Origin: Uloborus plumipes
Taxonomy: Eukaryota; Arthropoda; Arachnida; Araneae; Uloboridae
Length of the DNA stretch: 64,000 bases
Direction of reading: 5' to 3'
Assembly: GCA_038373865.1 (NCBI GenBank)
Contig: JAXGGA010005623.1
Span: 1 to 64,000 of the forward strand
Under the pieces are notes generated by a model, which saw nothing but the letters and a program-made list of their open reading frames with translations, had not been told where the DNA came from and ran no database searches. Positions 33,936-46,378 of this stretch are shown here, piece by piece; within the stretch, counting starts at the first letter, position 1, and each line of letters opens with the position of its first letter. A program made the position numbers and the translations under genes.

Positions 33936-36900
33936 TTTAACATGAGCGCCTACGGAGAAATTTAAATTGAATGTTGATTCTGAACTTCAAGGCGGATTTC
34001 CTTCAAACTAACTTTGTAAGAAAATGGTTTTGATAAATAATGTATTGTAAAGTACTTTTCTGAATAATCTTCTGTGAGGACTCTGATTCCGACTCCGACT
34101 CCGCAAACATGGCGGAAATGCAGGCTCAGAAAAAATGACTGACTGGGCAGACGATTTTTTGTTTATTTATTTATTTGTTTGTTTAATTTATTATTTATTT
34201 TTTTTTTATCAGACGATTTTTTTTTGTTAACAAAAATTTTTCATTCACGAGAGCATTTTATTCCTTATTTATATTTAACAACTGGCAACGGATTAAAAAT
34301 GAAATTCAAGACATTTTATTAACGAACAAGTTTTTTTTCTTTCTTTGATAAAATGTGTTTTGAAGTTCTTTGTACTTTTATTTTATTTATTTTTTTTCTA
34401 TTTTCTTTTGAAAACGATTGTGGAATTTTTCTACGGAAGAACTATAATAGTTACATTCTTTAAAAGGTGCGACAAAACTTTATTGACTCGTTTATTTACT
34501 TTTTACGTGTCTATTTTATCTGATGAGAGGGGTATATTTTGCTTTCAGAAATCAGCTTTAAGTGCTATAAAGATATGTTTGACATAATTTTTAGTTTCAG
34601 ATAATCAAGAGAATATTGATAAGATGCTACAATGCCGATATCGATGTACGGGAAAGTAGGCTCGTTTAGTTCTTGACAGAACTTCTTGTTAAGATATGAA
34701 TTGCAAAATCACTGTTTTAACTTCCGTTTAGATTACTGTAAAAATCCACTTTTTGAGAGAGAAAAAGAAGTAGAGAGCAGTTCACGAAAAAGCAAATCAA
34801 CTTCTTCATTCAAAACAAGAATACCGTTTCATTTTAAAGTGTAAAGGAGGAAATGGAATTTTTGAATTGGTAAATGTAATCAAACAATGTGGCACGTAGA
34901 AAACCGGGGAACAGAGGGTTTTTGCATTAAAGTGGTTCTTACGATATAATTTAAAATTCCGCACAGCAGTAAGAAAAAGCAATTTTATTCAGTTTTGCCC
35001 TTTTCTAGAACTAATAAAAAATATTTGGACTCGCAAAATATTTTCCTTTCAACGATTAGAATAGAAATGAAAGAGCAAATTTTCATACAATTTCATTAAA
35101 CAAAAATCTACAATTTTAGTACAAAGATATACGAATGTTAGATATATACTAGTTTTTCATTAGAGTAATTTTAATGGCACTAAATGTAGTTATTTTTCCA
35201 AGCAGTACTATTGTTATTTATAGTAAACGTTAAAAAAAAATAATTTTTAATAATAGTATTGTTTCAATTAAATCGTTGCATAACAAAATTATCTGTCATA
35301 TACCTTTCATCTGACAATGGAAATTGATAATGTAAAGCCGTGCAATAATTTGTTTACTTGAGAGATTACAGTGAACATTATAGTGAGTAATACCTCATTT
35401 AAAAACGCTTTTTTCTTATCAAATTAAATTCAAATTACTGAACTTATACAATATGCAACACTACATAAATTATTCGCACGCGTCGAAAGTCCATCCACAT
35501 CAGAATAATTAAATAGTTTTATAATACGGTAGTTACTCATTATATAACTACGTTCTGAATCAATCTCAGGATTGTGCTAGTTAAAGCCATAGTGATTTTA
35601 ACTATTTCATTATTACGTTATTTGAGTAGTGATCAATCGTGAAATGCAGTGACTTAATCTGTTCATATTTCAGATATACATCAACATGTGTTAGCAGTTT
35701 TGAAACAGATTAACTTAAAACAGTTAAGCACAGAAATTTACGATGCAAGCAGCATGCTACATACGAAGAATAGTTGAAGTAATGCATTATGTAGAACACA
35801 ATTTTGAATTAATTATAATAATTATATATTCTAAACTCAATAGATATACACCTCCTTCGATACGCCAAGCAGCTAAACGTATACTTAGGTGTACACGTTA
35901 GCCAAACTTAATTAACATAAACAATGCTGTGGAAGAGTTGATCCATCAGGCGGTAAAGTTTTTCAAAATTTTATCAACTATTTCCCAACGTACTGCTTCT
36001 TATCTCCATGAATGTCCGAAATATTTTTAGTTTAGGCCTGAGTATTTTGACTGAAAGTGCTTTTCAGTAAGTAAAACTTTAGCAGTTCTTTTCTTTTTTA
36101 CCAAATGGCTATCCAAACGCATTTGACAGTGTTTTTTTTTTCTTTCTTTTTTTTTCTTGCATATTGTCAAATATTCATTAGATTTCCTAACTATAACCAT
36201 CTGTTTGGATGTTATAGGTTACAAAAAATGATATGTGAAATTTTTTCCTATCTGGTATTTAACTTTTGCTACTCGAAAAATGTATAAACTATGAATACAA
36301 GAACTAAACACAATATTGCATATATTTAAAAAAGCATAACATGTTATTAGATTAAACGTTTTCTTCAAGCACTTTTGACTACAAAATAATTGAACACAAA
36401 TGACACAGTATAAAATTCTGAAACCTATTTATTATGTGTACATATTTTTTTTTCTCATCTCTCATAAATATTGCTGAGCCAAAAAATCTATATCAAATAC
36501 TAGTTTAAAAATAAATCTAAAAAATAATACGCAACTGAAAACGCAAAATATCGGTAAAAACAAAATACGGGTTAAGCATAAACGTAAAAGCAAAACATGG
36601 AATCATATCTTGAGAATAAAAATTATGTTGACAAAATTTTTTTTTTTGTTTTTGAGCAAATATAAATCTGCAGAAAATAATAGTTCTTTCCTAAAACATA
36701 AGTTACTTTTTTGTTTCTTTTAAACTCTTCTTGGATCTTTTACGCCTGAAAAATGTTATTCTAGTGCTCGGATAAAGTATGTATGATGTAAGATGTGATC
36801 GAAGGTTAAGTACTGTTATTTATTTTTTATTTACTTCTCGATTTTTATATTTTTTATTTCTTTATAATTACGTACTACTTACAACCAAATATATATTTAC

Positions 36901-39809
36901 TCTAATTTATAGTTAAATAAAAATTATTGAGTAAAAGAAGTTTTTTATTCAGAATTGAATAAAAAACAACTCAATTTTAACACACACGCACACACAAACT
37001 AATGATAAAATTAATAATGTAAAAAATTTCCCGCTTACATGCCAATAAATGATAAATTTGATCTTTTATTGCGATATATTGTCATTAATTTTAAACTATC
37101 AACACAAGTAAGTAACAACTTTATGTCGTTGTATTGCAATTTTTCAAATTTGCAATAATTAAAATACAAAACCAAATTACATTAAAAAATACCCAAATAC
37201 TTTTAAGAAGCAATATTTAAAATGAGCTGTGTAAAAACTTTATTTTTATTATGTTATTCTTTTCTTACCCTTTACTGCTACGTAACCCAAATTTGTGAGT
37301 ACTTTGTAATGCAATTGCCTACTCAACAGCATTTAAAAATTTTATCCAAAGTGAAATGTTCCGTCATGCTTCCTCAGCTCACCCAAGATGGCTTAAAAAA
37401 AGGTATAATCCGCGATTTCAAAATATTCAATTTAATCAGTTTGAGTGCTTATCATTAAAGAGTTGCGAAAATTAATTACAATATAAAAATGTGGAATGAT
37501 TCAGGGAAATTCCAAAGAAGACGCAACTGATTATACTTAAATTTTCAAGATTATAATTAAACCCAAAATGTTTCAGAATTTAAATTATAGAATATCTTTT
37601 CCATAGCTATCAAAATTGTTGAAGAGCTTTGAGAACTGTTCAGGAAAGTTTTAATTTCAGTTGCCTAACTTAAAAGATGGAAATTCTTGCTAAGAAAATA
37701 GCTAGAAAGCGTTAAAACAAGTAAATTAGTATCTATCATAGAAATAGTCACTAATTCATATTCTTATTAAGGTAGCAGCTATTCCGTTCTTTGCTTTTGT
37801 TAAACTACTCTTTGACTAAATCGCTTTTCTTTAATCACTACCCATTACGAGCAAACGCCTGCAACAAATTGTTGAAATCATTTCTTAAAAATGTTTGCTT
37901 TCAATTGCGCATTCATTGATTTATCGCCAGAAAAAGTACCTCGGAGCATTTTGAGAGCAATACCATTATCACCGAGGCAATATTTCACTTTTCACCCAAC
38001 ATCTCCATGATAAATACTTTAAAAGCTCGCTTTTGAATATCAGTCCAAGAAGTTTCTCCAGTCATTTAATTGCTTTGCAAAGTAGTTTCTTTTCGAAGCG
38101 TGATTAAATATTCCAACGCTTATTAAAAATGTTTGAATACATTAATAAGCTTTATATGCTATAAAATATGCAGTATTTTCAAAAGAATTCAATCTCCTAT
38201 ATTATAGAGTTCAATCGTAAAAGTATAAGTTTTAATACTGCACTTGATAGTTCACTTAGATAAATTTAATTCAAGATTGCGCCGTATCAAAAACGTACAA
38301 CTTCTTTAGATCTCGAACGCTTCTAAAGTAAAGAATAGTCAAAATTTGTTATGAAAAGATTTTAATGCAATCAAGTAAAAATACTTTAGTAAGCTTAATG
38401 AACCAGAGACAATCGCTTAAAACATTAACGTTCCAAGCTACCATTAACTGCTTTGCACTAAAAAACTGCAATGATTTTAAAAATATTTCACAGAAATTGC
38501 ATCTTCAAACATTTGCAATATATTGAAAATTGAATTATGTCGCAAAATAATTATCAAAATGTTGTTTTTTCAATTTTTTCGGTTAAACAAAAATTTGAAT
38601 AGTAAAAAACCAAACGTACTGAGTTTTTATTATTTTTTTTATAACTAGTTATGTATCCTTGAGTATTTAATCATACATCTATTGCGATGTATTGGCAATT
38701 CATATCACTGCTGAATCAGTTTTTTTTTTTCGGTATTTAAGAAAAACGAACTCTTTCTTTACTGCTTAATAAATAATGGAGACATAAACATAGGGCAGTA
38801 TTGAAACAGCTACGTAAACAAAAAAGTTAAATAGGAGCTTTTTAGAAAAAATAACAAAAAATTAAAAGTTTAAAACTAACACATGGGAACCTATTCCATT
38901 AATTTACGGAAACTATTGAAGTTTTTAAAGGCTTGTTAAAACAGTTTTCAAAAAGAAAACATTTTCACTAGCCAAAAGGGCCTGATAGTAACATAAACCA
39001 GTCTAAAGTGGCTTTGTTTTATAGAAATACATCCTTTCTAGACATAATTTGCAAAATACAAAAACTAGAAAGCAATTTATTTTATTTCCCAGGGCAAGTA
39101 ACACTGTCTTAAATACGCAACCTTGGGAGCCAGTGGGTTATAACGTAACTATTGTTGTAACTAACGGGCTATTTTTTATCTTATATATAGTAAAAAAAAA
39201 TTTGTTAAAGTAATTTCTGTGTCAAAGTGTTTTCTTTTCAAAAGCATAGTACCTGGTTTTGCTTAACTTTGTCATTATCATAATGCATGGTTAACGTACG
39301 CACAAAACAATTATTTCCTTCCAGCTGTTTTACATTTTCATTAAAAAATATTTAAAAGTAGCACTCCTTAGGGAGCATTATTATTTTCACAAATTGACGT
39401 TACTGCAATATTTTGTATATTTAATTCTCTAAAACAGTGGCTGTATTTATTGCGCATTTTACCAGAGGGTTGAAGTAAAAAAAAAGTACCGGTTAAAAGT
39501 TATTATTTCTTTCTGGTATGAATACGGTAGTTACATTGCCTTTTTCCAACCTAGTGCATTTTCCCGATATAACACCCATTCCTTCATGCAGCGCCAATAT
39601 CAGCATGTGCCATTACCACAAGAAATTTTACGTCCAGGTTCCCCTTCAAGTAGATGCACCTGTTCTCTCTTTGATACAAAACTGCCATAAGAATTTACAT
39701 TTGCCTAGAACACTCCAAGACAAACGAGTAATAGCGATATTTTTTACAAATCGCATTCTCATTTGATATAGACGCTGTCGTTTTTAGACAACTTAGAAAT
39801 CCATTTATT
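33936..39809. other. Gene-free AT-rich DNA
   Basis: Nearly 6 kb with no recognised coding sequence. A remnant of a CCGACT hexanucleotide repeat lies at 34083-34107 and short AC runs near 36983. The open frames at 36105-36287 and 37222-37458 are low-complexity or unrecognised. This is the longest stretch in the window without a supportable element. Confidence 0.45.
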
Positions 39810-39885
39810 GGAACCAGGTTTGAATCTGCGCCTTTGGGCGTAAGAGACCAATGTCTACCCACTGCATCACTTTGTCGGCACATTT
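39810..39885 (-). repeat. tRNA-like SINE head
   Basis: On the minus strand, TGATGCAGTGGG resembles a polymerase III A box, and CAGATTCAAACCTGG, about 45 bases later, resembles a B box. The spacing and the TTACG between them are tRNA-like. The acceptor ends do not pair convincingly, so this is a tRNA-derived SINE or tRNA relic rather than a working tRNA gene. Confidence 0.5.
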
Positions 39886-40240
39886 AAGTAAAGAAATGAA
39901 ATTTACTGTGAAATTATAAGAATAAAACTTAATATTAGAACTTTCCTGGAGGGATATTAAAATAATTTATTTTGATGCAGAAACTTAACCCTTTATGTCC
40001 CAAATAAGTTTAACAGTGAATTTTTAGCTATTTTTTAGTTTTTTTAGTTGAAAATTCAAAGCAACATATATACAGTGCATTAAAATTTTGCAAATCAATA
40101 GGGTGTAAGTCCCACTACGCCTTAGGGCCCGTAAAAAAACTATTTCCGATCGCAGGTACCATCTGACGACCTCTCAGCGAAGTACAAGGAGTGGTACTTA
40201 AAAGCTTCAGCATGATTCCAGTCATTTAGGATTCATATTA

Positions 40241-40520
40241 CTGTAACCCCTCGTTATATCGCGCTTTTCGGAGGACAAGAAAAAAGCGCGATGTATCCAA
40301 AAGCGCGATATAACCGAAGTCATTTAAAATAGTTTTATATCCAGCATGCAAGTAAATTATACGTACACATACATAAAAATTCATTTATTCGCCTTGAAAT
40401 CTTGAGTTTTATCTGGAAGCATTTTCCGGTAGAGAGCAGCTTCATCAGCATTATAGATTTGCTCATCTACCAAGACTAGCTCAACAATTTTTCTATTCAC
40501 CTTGAATTTCGATTTGAACA
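40241..40520 (-). mobile_element. pogo/Tigger-like element, internally deleted remnant
   Basis: The left end, CTGTAACCCCTCGTTATATC followed by GCGCTTTTCGG, is flanked by TA (40239-40240) and resembles Tigger/pogo ends, which carry CCTCGTT...GCGC. Subterminal GCGCGATATAACC repeats the same theme inverted near 40300-40316. A short transposase piece lies only about 150 bases inward on the minus strand, so most of the C-terminal coding part has been deleted. The other terminus was not found. Confidence 0.6.
40391..40512 (-). pseudogene. pogo/jerky-type DDE transposase fragment
   Basis: An open minus-strand frame of about 40 codons reads VELVLVDEQIYNADEAALYR then KMLPDKT. In pogo/Tigger/jerky (CENP-B-like) transposases the QIYNADETGLFWRMLP block holds the first catalytic Asp of the DDE domain; here NADE and MLPDKT are clear. 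A stop follows soon after, and the N-terminal DNA-binding part and the rest of the DDE domain are absent. Confidence 0.75.
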
Positions 40521-41767
40521 TGATCGAAACTTGTAATTTAAGGCATTTTCTCACAGCTCAGACTTTCCAACATATTTTAAAAGAATTCATGACTTGGATT
40601 CAACTCAGTAGTTTCAAAATGCTATTGACATTTTCTATAGCATTATCTGTACCGAAAATAAAGAGGGAAGGTATTTTACGGATCCCTTTCAAAAACAATC
40701 AAAAATATTCAGTTGTATAATTCTATCAATAAAAAATTGAATCGATTCATCAACTTCTAAAATTTTAATCAAGAGTAACATAGTTTGTTAAACGTCAAGT
40801 TCCTCGACAGATTAAAAATCGAAATATATTTTAAGGATCTATTTATTTCAACTGATGGAACAAAAAAAAGTAAGCTCTTGCAATAACAAACTCATCATTC
40901 GTTATTAATAACGCCAACGAAAGATATTAGCGAAAGCACGAAATACAAATCATGTCATTAAAATGGTATATACATATACGTATGATAAAAACAAATAAGA
41001 AAGAAAGAGTTTTTTTTTTCCTTTTTCTTCGCATTCTGCTGCTTGTTGGCTGTGGCTACGCAGCAAAAGAGAATCGCTACACAGAGATAAATTTCCGTTA
41101 GAACATTTTGTAACTATAGTGTATGTTGGAAAATCTTAGAGCTATGATTAAATGCATGTACTTACGTGAGAATTCGAAGATTAAAATGAAGAATTAATCC
41201 ATTTTTGTAATAAACTAAATTTAAAATCCAAGACTGTGAAAACACTGTATTGAGAATTCTGTGGTGTCGACGTGAACAAGATGTCCGCCATTCAAATGGT
41301 TGATGATGATGACGAGAGCTTGGAGTCGCAATGCACAGACGTTGGCTATCAGGGGTGCCTTTCAAATGTCTGACTGAGCATGCGCAAGCCTAAAGTCTGC
41401 CGATGCGCTACAGATGAAGCATAAAGCACCCTCTGAGAGGCCTTTTGGTACGGAAAGAGCATTTCAAATTCGCTATGGCACCTTGCTTTCACCCCAGCTT
41501 TTTTATTGACACCCCTGCAGTACCCGTAGTTTTAAGTGTAGATAGGATACGATTTTATGTTAGTTGAGGATATATTCACACCCTTGAAATAACTGGTAAC
41601 AAGCTATTTTAGAGGAGATATTTCTTGGGTAGTTCAGGTCTGTAACTCTTGCCTTGCTGAAATGCAGATTGTTGATTCTTCTCCAGGCAATAGCATTCGT
41701 GTTTGTACGTGATTGTTTGAGGTTGGTCTTCATCATGTGCTTCCTTTGCATCTGCACATCCGTTAAG
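40521..41767. other. Gene-free DNA with a CpG-richer patch
   Basis: 41265-41400 is less AT-rich and holds GTCGACGTGAACAAG, GTCCGCCATTC and GCATGCGCA. This could be a promoter-like patch or a repeat; I see no exon. The minus-strand frame at 41560-41808 may be a degraded tail of the LINE remnant that follows. Confidence 0.35.
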
Positions 41768-42175
41768 TTATGGGAGCAGAAATCCAATTTCCCGAATGCA
41801 GTGTACATTCAGTGAATGAAGATGGCTATCAATTTCTACCATCAGTATTTTCTCACCGTTATGCATAACTTCTAGTGCTGATTTAGAGTCTGAAAAAATG
41901 AGAATTTCTTCTATTGAGTATTTGGGAAGAGAGAAATAGAAACAATTAAGAGCCTCGTTAACAGCAATTAGTTCGCTAGGTAAAGTTGGAACAAATTTCA
42001 CCAGTGAGTGTTTTGGTCTTGACCACAATTCCTGAGGGGTTGGTGATTGAGATGATTTGCCAACCTTTATTACAGACCAAATCAGAGGAACCGTGTGTGA
42101 AGAATGTTGTACTGTTTTTATACCATGTTATAAAATCAATGCCTGTACTTCTTAGTCTCTTCAATAGCCGGTAAC
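41768..42175 (-). pseudogene. LINE-type RNase H domain remnant
   Basis: Two overlapping minus-strand frames together give an RNase H domain of the kind found at the end of LINE pol proteins. The upstream frame has TTFFTHGSSDLVCNKG, where the family has TDGS (the Asp is His here), and then NPSGIVVKTKTLTGEICSNF. After a frameshift near 42000 the second frame has LPSELIAVNEALN (catalytic Glu) and ILIFSDSKSALEVM (catalytic Asp). The reverse transcriptase expected upstream, beyond 42175, is not recognisable. This is a dead 3' fragment and the clade is not resolved. Confidence 0.7.
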
Positions 42176-43575
42176 CTCTTGTTTTATCAGCTGAAAAAAT
42201 ATTAATGAAAAATCGTTATAAACTACTCTAATTCTTTTTCATTTGTTGGAAATACACATGTGTCTATTGTATTTCTTTCACGTACTCTATAGAAAATGTT
42301 TATCACTGTGAAGTATTACTTATTTTTAAAATATTCAGAGTTACAACTAACCAGCAATTATTATTTGAACAAATGGATTAATATATACTGTACTAGCAGA
42401 ATAACATAAACTTTCTCGCATAAACTAAATGTCTTACAATATCCATTTTAAATACATAGTTTCTTTGCAAAGTATAACACTTCAAGCGTTTTTTTTAATA
42501 CTTAATACAATTGTTACATTAATATGATTGGATGTTCAAAACTAGATGAGAAATATTTTAACTCTTCGCTTTGCGTTCTCCTGGGAGTAAGTACTTTAAG
42601 TAATTTCTGCCGTCGCATAAACAATCACTTTAGGAAATTATTGCTTTTTATTATCCGTCATGACAGCAAACGCCTCTCGGTAAAGATTGCCCCTTCAGAC
42701 CTTAAAGTATCTGGGAAGCATTTCGTCACTGGGGGAATTTTAACCTTAAGTACTTTAGCTAGGTTCAGTAATTAAACTTTTGAAGACATAATCGAAACAT
42801 GCTCAGCATTTCCCTTCCACACTAATGCCAGCGTTGTCGGATTTAATTAAAATTTGTGGAAACTTGATTATGTATAGCGAAAAATATTGGCCATAAACTG
42901 TTGACTGTATAGTGCTGAGATGCCACCAAGGAATTTAATAAGTAGTTGGGTTTTTAAAGTTCAAAATCTGAACTGTATCCTTTGAAAAGCAACACATGAT
43001 TATCTTAAACATGCACTATGTTTTTTTTTCTTTTGTGGCAGATTTAATGCTTAAAAGATAGTTATTATTTTATAATTTTATGAAAACACAATAATATTAG
43101 CATTTTTGGTAAGCAGTGGAATCTTGTTTAATTGTAGTTAAATTCGAAGTACATACTGCTAGAAAAATGTTTATTGACATGTACGTTAAACGAGTTTTAA
43201 AGGGGAAAGTGCTTAAAGAAATAGTTTGAATTTGTACTTATTGAAGTCAAATTATGATTTCCGAACTCATGAATTGCGACAGATGTATGCGTGTGTGTGT
43301 GGAGCTTGAACGCCACCTCCTTGGAGGAGCAGAGGCCTCGGACCAGAGGAGCTGTCCCGCACCGGCAAGGGCGGATGGAAGGTGGTGGTCGCGGAGTGAC
43401 GCAGTTAAAATCAAAGAAAGCCAACTGTGGTCAAATGAAAGAAATAAGCAATTCGCTGTTTGTTTTAAAAAAATAAATGTTAATTTTAAAGCCATGCCTA
43501 ATAACTGCTTTCATCCGACCAATTTTCATTCATCGTAAAAATTAAGAAAAAATCTTGTGTACGTACTTATATTGC
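42176..43575. other. Gene-free DNA with one GC-rich patch
   Basis: Mostly AT-rich. At 43290-43420, after a GTGTGTGTG run, about 130 bases are GC-rich (CGCCACCTCCTTGGAGG, GGAGCTGTCCCGC). Both strands give short open frames there, but no domain or RNA structure is evident. It may be a short interspersed element related to the patch at 8085-8215. Confidence 0.4.
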
Positions 43576-43645
43576 GGGACTTGGGTAGTTCAATCGGTAA
43601 GACACTGGCTATATTTCATACCTACGCACAGTTGCGATGTTGGTT
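43576..43645 (+). repeat. tRNA-like SINE head
   Basis: TAGTTCAATCGGTAAGACAC resembles a tRNA D-arm with an A box. About 35 bases later AGTTGCGATGTTGG resembles a decayed B box. No pairing acceptor stem is present, so I read it as a SINE fragment. Confidence 0.4.
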
Positions 43646-43714
43646 TCTCACATATTCTTGATGGAAAACGTTATTGCAGTAAAAACAGTTTTTTCTGCCT
43701 AAGTGCAAGTTTAA

Positions 43715-44140
43715 CCCTAACCAGGCCCTTCATTTCAAGTTTTTTCAAGAGATGGGGTCAAAGGGTGCAAGCACAATACAATTTCATCAGAAAACAGCAC
43801 AACCCACGTCCACATAACGTCGGCACCATGCTAGATTTACAAATGTAAAAATTGGCACTTTTCAGGAGAGCCAAAACACTGAATATAATTTTTTCCCACT
43901 TGACGCATTTGGTAATTTTACATTTTTGAATTGTTATAGATATCTTTAAGTGCCAAACTATCGTTCGAAGGTATCATTTTAAGTTTTAGTATTTTTAAAC
44001 TTGAAAATCGCGATTTTTCACATTCGTTATTTTAGCATGGTGCCGACGATATATGCAAATACATTGATTTCTCGAAACAAGAGGGTGGAGAAAATTGACC
44101 CAAATGACCCCCTAAATGGCGAGCCTAACCCTAAAGTCAA
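43715..44140. repeat. Imperfect inverted repeat around GTCGGCACCATGCTA
   Basis: ACGTCGGCACCATGCTAGAT followed by TTACAAATG at ~43817-43846 is matched by the inverse at ~44020-44048 (TAGCATGGTGCCGAC). Weaker inverted similarity continues outward (GGGGTCAAAGGGT against GGGGTCATTTGGGT). The spacing suggests a decayed foldback or MITE whose true ends are unclear. Confidence 0.5.
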
Positions 44141-45017
44141 TGACTGGATACCCGTTTACCTTTTTGTGACTTTCATCATCATTTTTAATTACATTACAGA
44201 AAAATTGCGCTTTTATTCCTCGTTATTCACATGAATCAGAACCAAATAAAGCAATAAAACGTTCATCATATTTCTTTTTTGTTTTTTAGCAGTAAAAATT
44301 CGTATACCGTTATTTAATAACCAGGTTTCTTAGTGTACATTATTGTTTTTCGTATTATTCATAAAGGAAATGAGATTATTCATAAGAAAAACAGAATTAA
44401 ATTAATAATAATAAAAGTTATCATTGTTGTTGCAATTACTAATTGCTGATTATTAAATAAGTATTGAATAAAATATAGCTGTCGAAGAAATACGTTTCAT
44501 TGCTTATGATTTTTCATTATTACTGATAGTAGCAAGACATAGATAATAATAGCAGAAAAAAATTACACTTCAACACATAATTTTTATCTGCAAATTGAGA
44601 ATGAATGCGTAACACACTAGATTACCATACATTTTTCAAAATTTTCACGTTTTAGTCCAAAGCTTCTTGGGAGTAGAAACACACATTTAGCAAACTGTAC
44701 CAAATTCCTTTTTTTTTCAGTTGAATCACCTGCTTTCTGTTATATTACAGGAGCTGAACGTTACCACAGTTACTCTGTTGGATGACTGCAGATTGCTCTC
44801 TATGCCTGATTCGTTGAAAAGTGTCGCATAGCTTGAGTACTCTCATTGGCCGATCCTGTATTGTTTCAATACACAGCTTTTTTTACAAATTGACCCAAAA
44901 ATTGCAGCGGCCATTCTTTTATGGCTGTAGGCATCAGAGTTTGCCATGAATTAGAGCAGATTTGTCCAAAACGTTCTTTAAAAAATAAGAATGGCCATGT
45001 AATTTTATTTATTTATT

Positions 45018-45067
<50 letters not shown>

Positions 45068-46374
45068 TTGTGAGATATATAGTTTCAAAGCATCTCTTCA
45101 AATATGTGTCAACACCAAATTTTTGGCTTTTGGTCTGCTTCCATAGAAATGTTTGCTATGCTGTAAAGTGGAAATACTTCTTTTTTCGCTTGGGAAACGT
45201 GCAAAAATGTTGTTACATCGCCATTTAAACCGAATAAGGTTCGTACGCAGACAATAATATGTCAACTGGGATATAGGAACATTACATTTATTAACAGTCG
45301 AGCTAGTCAGAGTGACATAAAAAATTACTAATTATATTTTTCTGCAGTTTAAAACTTCTTAATCAATTCTATCCCGCTACAAAGCCACTTAGAACGATTC
45401 CTTTCAATCAATTCAAAAAATGCTGCAAAAACTTTTTTTTTTAACTTCTCCTACACTCACTGTAAAAAATTACTGGTAGCATCAGCAACATCAGTGGAAC
45501 TAATGTCTTAAGCAACTTACCTTTTTTATTTTACGCTCTAATACGTGGTATAAACTTGAAATTCAACTTAAATCTAATTAGGAAATATGAAAGGAAAAAA
45601 AAAATAAGAAAGTTCTCGCTTATTTGAAATCCAAATACTAGTTTCAATTACCAAGAAAATTTTGTGACTGTCAAATATATTGCTGAATTCTGTGAGAATA
45701 CTGCAATAAGCGTAGTTTGTAAGTACCGTAGAACGTCACTGTAACAATAAAATTTCAGTAAAGTATATATCCAAGCTTTATAATAATAAAAAAAATATTT
45801 TTTTTTAATGTAAACATTTTATGATGAGTAATGCTTTTTCAAAATTGAGCAATTGGAAATCATTGATCATTAAAAACATCACTGTCAAACTATTTTTGGA
45901 TCTCGTGATTTTGCCGATCCTCAAAATTTCCCAAACAATTATGAGATTTAGAATTCTAAGCATTTTAACCCATTCTACTTTAACGAGTTATACTGTGTGA
46001 CTCATTTCTAAAACTGAAGCACTCAATTTCCGTTGACCTCTGGAAAATAATCAACTTAAATGAAATATTGTGTGTGTAAAGGCTACATACACATGCTGGT
46101 TTTCAGCAACATTTATCATCCGACAGAATTAAACTTTCACACAAACATAAGCATTTTGTCACTTCAAGAATTTTCTCTTAAGACTTTATCAGTAATATTT
46201 AGTGCCTTGGAATATTTTAAATTAACATTTGTTCTAAATTCACCTGCCGTGTAAAGCGGCTAAGGACGTTTCTAATTAAGAACGCGCAGAAAATGAATAA
46301 TGAACAAGAATGGGATTTGAGTAATTTTGATGATTTCAATTTGGTTTGAAAAGTGTTAATAGTTAAGAAAAGTG
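44141..46374. other. Gene-free AT-rich DNA
   Basis: No supportable gene. Contains the ATT microsatellite at 45020-45064. The short Met-initiated frames have no domain. Confidence 0.45.
45020..45064. repeat. ATT trinucleotide microsatellite
   Basis: About 15 consecutive ATT units. Confidence 0.95.
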
Positions 46375-46378
46375 TTAA

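Noticed and set aside
39810..39885. Functional tRNA gene
   Set aside because: A and B box-like words are present, but the acceptor stem does not pair. A SINE relic is more likely.
41265..41400. Host promoter or first exon (CpG-richer, GCATGCGCA and CCGCCAT words)
   Set aside because: No downstream coding exon or transcript evidence. Such words also occur in repeats of this window, for example near 19175.
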